A DNA stretch of 64,000 bases from Thermocaproicibacter sp036260805 (GTDB lineage: Bacteria; Bacillota; Clostridia; Oscillospirales; Acutalibacteraceae). Numbering within the stretch: position 1 is the first letter of the stretch; each line of letters begins with the position of its first letter. The DNA lies in contig DATALZ010000057.1 in the NCBI GenBank assembly GCA_036260805.1, positions 1 through 64,000 of the forward strand, written 5' to 3'. Of this stretch, positions 58,872 to 64,000 are shown piece after piece. The position numbers and the translations under genes were made by a program. The notes under the pieces were generated by a model. That model ran no database searches and was not told the DNA's origin. It worked only from the letters and a program-made list of their open reading frames with translations.

Positions 58872-59600
58872 ATGAACCATTTATTAATGCTGCCAATGTC
58901 TTTTTTCTCTGACCTTGGCACAGAGTTCTATCAGTCTTTTATTGAAAAACACAGATATATGTATATCGTAAACGGCTTGCTGAATACGCTGCTGATTACG
59001 GTATTTGCTGTTTTGCTGGGTGTTCTTCTCGGCACGCTGGTTGCGCTTGTGAAAGTTGCGCACGGGAATAACCCCAAAAAATTCAGAGTGCTGAACGGTA
59101 TCTCCACCCTTTACCTGACCATTATCCGTGGAACGCCTGTTGTTGTTCAGCTGATGATTATGTATTATGTAATCCTCAGTACGGCGAATGTAGATAAGAT
59201 TATTGCGGCGATTCTGGCTTTCGGAATCAATTCCGGTGCGTATGTGGCGGAAGTTATCCGCAGCGGTATCCAGTCTGTAGACCGCGGGCAGATTGAAGCC
59301 GGTCGCTCGCTCGGACTGAGCCAGCGCACCACAATGATCAAGATCGTTTTCCCGCAGGCGTTAAAGAACGTCCTTCCCGCTGTTGGCAATGAGTTTATTG
59401 CTCTGCTGAAAGAAACTTCGGTCGCCGGTTACATTGGAATTCAGGATCTTACCAAGGGCGGAGACGTAATCCGCAGTATCACTTACCTTGCATTTACTCC
59501 GCTGCTCACTACCGCGGCAGTCTATTTGATTATTGTGATTGGGCTTACCACACTACTCAACAAATTTGAAAGGAGGCTGCGCAGAAGTGATTACCGTTAA
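58872..59600 (+). CDS. Amino-acid ABC transporter permease (HisM/GlnP type)
   Basis: A 242-aa permease with five membrane helices. ATG 58872 lies 6 bases after GGAGG; the ATG six bases upstream overlaps that site. Family motifs are VNGLLNTLLITVFAVLLGVL, TIIRGTPVVVQLMIMYY, the AFGINSGAYVAEVIRSGIQS segment and the EAA loop GQIEAGRSLGLSQRTTM. It overlaps the ATPase gene by 14 bases. Confidence 0.94.
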   Translation: MNHLLMLPMSFFSDLGTEFYQSFIEKHRYMYIVNGLLNTLLITVFAVLLGVLLGTLVALVKVAHGNNPKKFRVLNGISTLYLTIIRGTPVVVQLMIMYYVILSTANVDKIIAAILAFGINSGAYVAEVIRSGIQSVDRGQIEAGRSLGLSQRTTMIKIVFPQALKNVLPAVGNEFIALLKETSVAGYIGIQDLTKGGDVIRSITYLAFTPLLTTAAVYLIIVIGLTTLLNKFERRLRRSDYR

Positions 59601-60321
59601 AGATCTGCATAAAAGCTTCCATACTCTCAACGGAAGTGTGGAAGTTTTAAAGGGAATTAATCAGGAAATTGAAAAGGGCGAGAAAGTCGTTGTCGTTGGG
59701 CCGTCCGGTTCCGGCAAAAGTACTTTCCTGCGCTGCCTGAATCTTCTGGAACAGCCAACCAGCGGAGAAATCTGGTTCGAAGGGAATCAGATCAACACGC
59801 CGAAATGCAATATTGATATTCTCCGCCAGAAAATGGGCATGGTATTCCAGCATTTTAATCTCTTTCCGCATCTCACAGTAAGGCAGAATATTACTCTTGC
59901 GCCGGTCAGCCTGAAACTGAAAACGCAGGAACAGGCGGATGAACAGGCGCAGACCCTTCTGCAGCGCATCAGCCTGTCAGATAAAGCTGACGCTTACCCT
60001 GGGCAGCTCTCCGGTGGTCAGAAGCAGCGTATTGCGATTGTTCGTGCATTGGCAATGGAACCCGATGTAATGCTGTTTGACGAGCCTACGAGCGCTCTGG
60101 ACCCTGAGATGGTAGGCGAAGTGCTGGAAGTTATGAAAGAACTTGCCGCCGACGGTATGACGATGGTTGTTGTGACTCACGAAATGGGCTTCGCGCGCGA
60201 AGTTGCAACCCGTGTCCTTTTCATGTCCGACGGACAAATTCTTGAGGAATCAAAGCCGGATGAATTCTTCAGCCATCCCAAAAATCCGAGGCTTCAGGAC
60301 TTTTTATCCAAAGTGCTTTAA
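59587..60321 (+). CDS. Amino-acid ABC transporter ATPase (GlnQ type)
   Basis: A 244-aa ATPase of the importer, started at GTG 59587 within the permease gene, after AGGAGG. Walker A GPSGSGKSTFLRC, Q-loop MVFQHFNLFPHLTV, signature LSGGQKQRIAIVRAL, Walker B VMLFDEPTSALDPE and the H-loop VVVTHEMGFAREVA are all intact and very close to GlnQ/HisP. A terminator follows at 60347. Confidence 0.95.
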   Translation: MITVKDLHKSFHTLNGSVEVLKGINQEIEKGEKVVVVGPSGSGKSTFLRCLNLLEQPTSGEIWFEGNQINTPKCNIDILRQKMGMVFQHFNLFPHLTVRQNITLAPVSLKLKTQEQADEQAQTLLQRISLSDKADAYPGQLSGGQKQRIAIVRALAMEPDVMLFDEPTSALDPEMVGEVLEVMKELAADGMTMVVVTHEMGFAREVATRVLFMSDGQILEESKPDEFFSHPKNPRLQDFLSKVL

Positions 60322-60346
60322 TACATTTCAAAATTGTGGTAATATT

Positions 60347-60380
60347 AGGAATACGGCAATCGCCGCATTCCTATTTTTAT
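60347..60380 (+). terminator. Terminator after the amino-acid importer operon
   Basis: AGGAAT-A-CGGC pairs with GCCG-C-ATTCCT around AATC, followed by ATTTTTAT. Confidence 0.75.
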
Positions 60381-60395
60381 AACCGGAGGGTCTGA

Positions 60396-61286
60396 ATGCC
60401 TGCACTGATTTCGCATTATCTGCTTGCTTTGAAAGCACTGGATCAATATAAAAAAAAGGGCGGAGCACCAGTAAACATGGATGCTTTTCTTTGGGGCGCC
60501 CAAGGGCCGGATTTTCTGTTCTTTCAGATACCATTTCCATGGAGAAAAACGAAAAGCATGAACTCTCTTGGCAGGCGAATGCATAAAGAAGACCCCTCGC
60601 AGCTTTTGGAAGCAATCCGAGAGTATTCCATCCTGAACAGGGGCGACAATATAGTCCGCTCGTATCTGCTTGGCTTTCTTTGCCATTACAGCATGGATCG
60701 GACGATACACCCGTTTATTTATTCGCAGATCGCCGCTTTGCGGAAACAGTACCCGAAAAGTTCCGATACTTTCCTGCACTGCCAGATTGAATCTGCTCTT
60801 GACGTTATTGTTCTTCGGTATGAGAACGCGGAGCTTCCAACAGAATTTAATCTGAAAAAAACAATCCCAAGAAACAGGGACGTTCAGAAAAAGATTGCCG
60901 AAATCTATGTCTATGTCTTTCAGAAATTGTATGGACGGAATGTCGGGCTCAAAGCTGTTATACAGGCCGAAAGGGACTGCCGGTTTGTCGTTGGACTCCA
61001 AAATGACCGTACCGGCTTGAAAAAGGATTTGTTTCAGCGTTTTGAAAAAAAGCATGATAAATATTTGTGTTCCTGTTTCTTCCGTGGTATTCTTGAAGAC
61101 GGAGAATTTGATTACGGAAATGTTCTTTTAACCCCATGGAGCTGGCCGCTGGAAAGCCCCCATAAAAAAACCGAGAGCTTTCTCAACCTGTATGAGTTGT
61201 GTGCGGATGAGAGCGCAGATTTTATGCTGAAAATTTATAAAACGAATGACATGAGCAGTCTTTCAGAAAAAATACCATTTTCATAA
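60396..61286 (+). CDS. Zinc-dependent phospholipase C-like protein
   Basis: A 296-aa protein of the zinc-dependent phospholipase C/S1-P1-like fold. Likely metal ligands are in ISHYLLALKAL near the N-terminus, GAQGPDFLFF around residue 33 and GFLCHYSMDRTIHPFI around residues 91-106. It has no signal peptide, unlike secreted clostridial alpha-toxins, and lacks a C-terminal PLAT domain, so it is probably an intracellular hydrolase rather than a toxin. It is followed by luxS after 15 bases. Substrate unknown. Confidence 0.8.
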   Translation: MPALISHYLLALKALDQYKKKGGAPVNMDAFLWGAQGPDFLFFQIPFPWRKTKSMNSLGRRMHKEDPSQLLEAIREYSILNRGDNIVRSYLLGFLCHYSMDRTIHPFIYSQIAALRKQYPKSSDTFLHCQIESALDVIVLRYENAELPTEFNLKKTIPRNRDVQKKIAEIYVYVFQKLYGRNVGLKAVIQAERDCRFVVGLQNDRTGLKKDLFQRFEKKHDKYLCSCFFRGILEDGEFDYGNVLLTPWSWPLESPHKKTESFLNLYELCADESADFMLKIYKTNDMSSLSEKIPFS

Positions 61287-61301
61287 AGGAGTTAACCTAT
61301 C

Positions 61302-61760
61302 ATGAAAAGAATTGCTAGTTTCTGTGTTGACCATACAAAACTTCTTCCGGGAATCTATGTATCCAGAATTGACGGGGACATTATCACTTACGATATCCGT
61401 CTGGTAAAGCCGAATACGCCGCCTTATCTTTCCAATGGGGCGTTACATACCATTGAGCATCTGTTCGCGACTTTCGCCCGTAATTCGGAGTATGCGGACC
61501 GTGTGATTTATTTTGGGCCTATGGGCTGCCGTACAGGCTTCTATTTTCTTCTCAGGGACGTAGAAAAGGCTGAAGCAGTGAAACTGATCATCCAAATATT
61601 CAAGCAAATTGCGGACTACGAAGGCACAGTTCCGGGTACTGCTGCTGCAGAATGCGGAAATTACCTGGAGCATGATCTGGAAGCGGCAAAACAGGACGCA
61701 AAAGCGTTTTTGCCCGTTATTAAAGACTGGAACGAATCCAAATTAAGCTATCAGGAATAA
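61302..61760 (+). CDS. luxS: S-ribosylhomocysteine lyase LuxS
   Basis: Cleaves S-ribosylhomocysteine to homocysteine and the autoinducer-2 precursor, 152 aa. The metal ligands are His49 and His53 (GALHTIEHLFAT) and Cys118 (AECGNYLEHDL); the catalytic Cys76 sits in FGPMGCRTGF. The usual partner nucleosidase gene (mtnN/pfs) is not next to it. Ribosome site AAGGAG is about 10 bases before the ATG. It probably serves methyl-cycle recycling at least. Confidence 0.96.
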   Translation: MKRIASFCVDHTKLLPGIYVSRIDGDIITYDIRLVKPNTPPYLSNGALHTIEHLFATFARNSEYADRVIYFGPMGCRTGFYFLLRDVEKAEAVKLIIQIFKQIADYEGTVPGTAAAECGNYLEHDLEAAKQDAKAFLPVIKDWNESKLSYQE

Positions 61761-61776
61761 TTGCACCTGTTGCAAT
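61760..61776. promoter_or_regulatory. Palindrome downstream of luxS
   Basis: ATTGCA-CCTGT-TGCAAT is a perfect 6-base inverted repeat with a 5-base centre. It shares the nonamer TTGCACCTG with the minus strand of the Crp/Fnr-type palindrome at 16446-16461. It lies about 25 bases upstream of the M23 gene promoter, so it could be a second site for the same regulator, or chance. Confidence 0.35.
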
Positions 61777-61798
61777 ATGAAAATGGCCTTTTAAAGGG

Positions 61799-61827
61799 TT
61801 GCAAATTTGTTACTTTTGTTTTATTAT
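61799..61827 (+). promoter_or_regulatory. Promoter of the M23 peptidase gene
   Basis: TTGCAA (61799-61804) and TATTAT (61822-61827) are 17 bases apart; the start codon is at 61875. Confidence 0.5.
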
Positions 61828-61874
61828 TAGATGCATAAGTTACAGATTTGTAATGAAAAGAAAGGGTTGTTTTC

Positions 61875-63587
61875 ATGCGGTCCTCTCGGCAAAATAAAAA
61901 GCGTATAGAAAAACGGCACTCTGCGGTTAAGGGGTTTTATACCTTTTTTGACTGCATGTGCCGCTTTTTATATATTGTAGGAATCCAAAGCATACGGATT
62001 CTTCGGCGTATCCGCAGAAGAATTTCCATTTATCTGATACCAATTGCTCTGCTTATTCGGCATGTTTACTCCATTACAATCGGGAAACAATTGCAGAGAA
62101 TCAAAAAGGAATTTTCTTTTTTACGGCTGAGTATTGCAGGGGCAAAGAAAAATATTAAAGAAGCAAAAAAGCAGGGTACTGCCAACGCAATGGGTGAGAC
62201 ATTTCATACTCTACACGGCAGTTTTGCGCTTCATAAAGGCATTTTATTTTCACTGCTCAATATTGCGGTACCAATTTGCTGCGCCTTTATCTTGTTTTCA
62301 GTTGTTCATTACTGGAATGGAATCAATTATGGATTAATTCTTACGAACAATGGAAAGCAAATTGCCGTAATACAGAATGAAGGAGTCTATGAAAAAGCGA
62401 CCGAGATGGTCAATCAGCGCATGGTTCATGATACTGTTCAGGAAGCTTCCGGCATAAAGTTTGCGCCCGGCTTTCAGCTTACGGCAGACAGTTCGAGTTT
62501 CTCAGCATCTGGTTCGGTCTGCGACCTTTTAATTAAACAAAGTAATGGAATTATTGAGGAAGCGAGCGGCCTTTATGTAGACGGCAAATTAATGGGTGCC
62601 GTCAAGAGCGGTGCTGATTTAAGATTTATGCTCGAAAATCTTTTGAATACAGCCAAGGGCAATGAAACCAATGTAACAGCACGGTTTACGCAAAATGTTG
62701 AAATCATGAATGGATTATATCCTACGACGTCTATCATTAGTACCGATGGTATGAAAAAGCTAATTAGCGGAACCTCGCAGGCAGGGACAACCTATACAGT
62801 GAAGGTAGGCGATACAGCAACCTCAATTGCAAGGGCCAATAATACGACGATCCCTAATCTCAGAAAAATCAATAAAAATCTCGGCGACTCCATCCATCCC
62901 GGCGACATCATTAATCTACAGGTTGCAGTTCCAACTATGGAAGTAGAACTGGTGAAGACGGTAACGTACGAAGGTATTATTCCGTACACGACCATAACAA
63001 AGAGTGACAACTCGCAATACACTGACTATTCTAAGGTCCTGACACAGGGCGTTGACGGCAGGCAGAGATGCACGGATATGATTCACACGGTAAACGGGGT
63101 GGAAACAAAAAGAGAAACCATAAGTAAGACGATACTGGCGCAGCCCATAAATAAAGTAGTATTAACAGGTACAATCAAGAGACCGGAAAATGAAAAAGGA
63201 GTCGCAAGCGGAAAGTTCATGTGGCCGGTACCTTCCCTTCATATTATTACGACCTATTTCACTTGGAGATGGGGTGAATTCCATACCGGCATCGATATTT
63301 CCGGCTCAAGTGCATATGGCAGCACAATTGTTGCGGCAGACGGCGGTACTGTAACGATGGCGGGATCCAACGACGGTTATGGCTACTGCATTATGATTAA
63401 TCACGGAAACGGTATGAGCACCCTTTATGGGCATTGCAGCAGGCTGCTGGTTTCGGTTGGCGATCAGGTCTCAAAAGGGCAGGCAATCGGCAAAGTGGGA
63501 AGTACAGGTAATTCAACTGGCCCTCACTGCCATTTTGAAGTCATTGTGAGTGGCACTAAGGTGGATCCTTTAAAGTACGTTTCATAA
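61875..63587 (+). CDS. Membrane-anchored LysM-G5-M23 cell-wall peptidase
   Basis: A 570-aa cell-wall protein. A very basic N-terminal 120 residues precede a membrane helix (LLNIAVPICCAFILFSVVHY, around residues 130-150). Outside the cell follow an alpha/beta part, a LysM peptidoglycan-binding domain (TYTVKVGDTATSIARANNTT, about 300-345), a G5 domain (MEVELVKTVTYEGIIPYTTI onward) and a C-terminal M23 metallopeptidase. Its zinc ligands are in FHTGIDISGS and TGPHCHFEV, with LYGHCS as the third motif. All expected catalytic residues are present, so it should cut peptidoglycan cross-links. Related clostridial proteins are often linked to sporulation or growth. Confidence 0.92.
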   Translation: MRSSRQNKKRIEKRHSAVKGFYTFFDCMCRFLYIVGIQSIRILRRIRRRISIYLIPIALLIRHVYSITIGKQLQRIKKEFSFLRLSIAGAKKNIKEAKKQGTANAMGETFHTLHGSFALHKGILFSLLNIAVPICCAFILFSVVHYWNGINYGLILTNNGKQIAVIQNEGVYEKATEMVNQRMVHDTVQEASGIKFAPGFQLTADSSSFSASGSVCDLLIKQSNGIIEEASGLYVDGKLMGAVKSGADLRFMLENLLNTAKGNETNVTARFTQNVEIMNGLYPTTSIISTDGMKKLISGTSQAGTTYTVKVGDTATSIARANNTTIPNLRKINKNLGDSIHPGDIINLQVAVPTMEVELVKTVTYEGIIPYTTITKSDNSQYTDYSKVLTQGVDGRQRCTDMIHTVNGVETKRETISKTILAQPINKVVLTGTIKRPENEKGVASGKFMWPVPSLHIITTYFTWRWGEFHTGIDISGSSAYGSTIVAADGGTVTMAGSNDGYGYCIMINHGNGMSTLYGHCSRLLVSVGDQVSKGQAIGKVGSTGNSTGPHCHFEVIVSGTKVDPLKYVS

Positions 63588-63598
63588 AAAAGTGCTTG

Positions 63599-63627
63599 AC
63601 TTTTTATCTTTTGACAAAAAGTTTTTG
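63599..63627 (+). terminator. Weak terminator-like hairpin after the M23 gene
   Basis: ACTTTTT (63599-63605) pairs with AAAAAGT (63616-63622), followed by TTTTG. The stem is AT only. The rest of the 267-base gap to murA is AT-rich, with a TTGACA at 63666 that has no well-spaced -10; nothing else is recognisable. Confidence 0.4.
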
Positions 63628-63854
63628 TGAATATCATAAAAATACAATTCCTCTTTTTATTATTGTTGACATTTCTTCTTGAGTGTATTATTATCATAAA
63701 GAGCGTTGACTAAAAAGCGCTTATAACAAATTTCCAAAATTATCTCGAAAAAATATGTAATTTTTATAAATTTTCTTCTTATTATTTACACTCAATATTC
63801 CGTGAAAATTTGTAATAATATTAGTGTTTGATTTTTAGATTGGAGCGTACCGCA

Positions 63855-64000
63855 TTGGATAAATTCGTGATTAAGGGCGGATACCGCCTAACCGGCGAGG
63901 TTACGATCAGCGGTGCGAAAAACGCCGCAGTTGCAATTATTCCTGCTGCAATTCTATCTGACGGCGTTTGCCGCATTGAAAATGTTCCAAATATAACGGA
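63855..64000 (+). CDS. murA: UDP-N-acetylglucosamine 1-carboxyvinyltransferase (3' end outside window)
   Basis: First 48 residues of MurA, which starts peptidoglycan synthesis by adding enolpyruvate to UDP-GlcNAc. The N-terminus FVIKGGYRLTGEVTISGAKN carries the conserved Lys-Asn pair that binds substrate, followed by AAVAIIPAAILSDGVCRIEN. The start is TTG with TTGGAG 9 bases upstream. Runs off the window end. Confidence 0.93.
   Translation, partial: MDKFVIKGGYRLTGEVTISGAKNAAVAIIPAAILSDGVCRIENVPNIT

Noticed and set aside
60396..61286. Clostridial alpha-toxin type phospholipase
   Set aside because: There is no signal peptide and no C-terminal PLAT domain, so a secreted toxin is not supported.
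1..64000. tRNA, rRNA and insertion sequences
   Set aside because: No cloverleaf-like segment with a TTCRA arm, no rRNA-like conserved stretch and no transposase motif was found while reading intergenic DNA.

Overview
The window looks like one chromosome segment of an anaerobic, endospore-forming Firmicute of class Clostridia, most likely the Oscillospiraceae/Ruminococcaceae side. The reasons are a complete spoIIIA operon, a three-subunit [FeFe]-hydrogenase operon, a rubredoxin plus flavodiiron protein pair, hydroxylamine reductase (Hcp), an L27 precursor next to its Prp protease, clostridial promoter and terminator style, and frequent TTG/GTG starts with strong Shine-Dalgarno sites. The genus is not fixed by what I can see.

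Layout. 1-5.6 kb: oligopeptide ABC importer oppBCDFA (oppB is cut by the window edge). 5.7-8.1 kb: Vat/CatB-type acetyltransferase with a possible leader peptide, then rubredoxin and flavodiiron protein behind a Fur/PerR-like operator. 8.2-14 kb: a B12-binding radical SAM protein (minus strand), then a MarR repressor with a heterodimeric ABC exporter. 14-19.3 kb: M3 oligopeptidase and a Crp/Fnr regulator on the minus strand; the regulator diverges from a ferredoxin-cupin-hcp operon across a perfect palindrome. 19.4-26.7 kb: RluA-type pseudouridine synthase, pyrE, radC, uvrB, uvrA. 26.9-29.5 kb: membrane protein, PspA, GIDE-like membrane protein, HAD hydrolase. 29.8-33.9 kb: electron-bifurcating hydrogenase hydC-hydB-hydA. 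33.9-36.4 kb: an accessory patch with two inverted copies of a structured repeat, a lone D5/P4-type helicase gene and one copy of a 25-base repeat. 36.5-41.7 kb: spoIIIAA-AH. 41.8-49.4 kb: housekeeping run nusB, Kae1-like gene, xseA, xseB, ispA, rplU, prp, rpmA, obg, mrnC, yitT-like gene. 49.5-54.1 kb: GntR-controlled ABC exporter operon. 54.1-57.8 kb: a small cysteine-rich reading frame, an rRNA cytosine methyltransferase, ilvE, and a second RluA-type enzyme. 57.9-60.3 kb: amino-acid ABC importer. 60.4-64 kb: zinc-dependent phospholipase C-like protein, luxS, an M23/LysM/G5 cell-wall protein and the start of murA.

How it fits together. Several modules handle redox or envelope stress: Rd/FDP for O2 or NO removal, the Crp/Fnr-Hcp unit for nitrosative stress, PspA-GIDE for membrane stress, and MarR- and GntR-controlled ABC exporters. 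Hydrogenase, peptide import and peptidase fit a fermenter of amino acids or sugars. The least explained DNA is the 33.9-36.4 kb patch. Its two diverged inverted repeat copies keep three stems through paired base changes, and they sit beside a helicase gene without phage neighbours. No tRNA, rRNA, CRISPR array or insertion sequence was seen.
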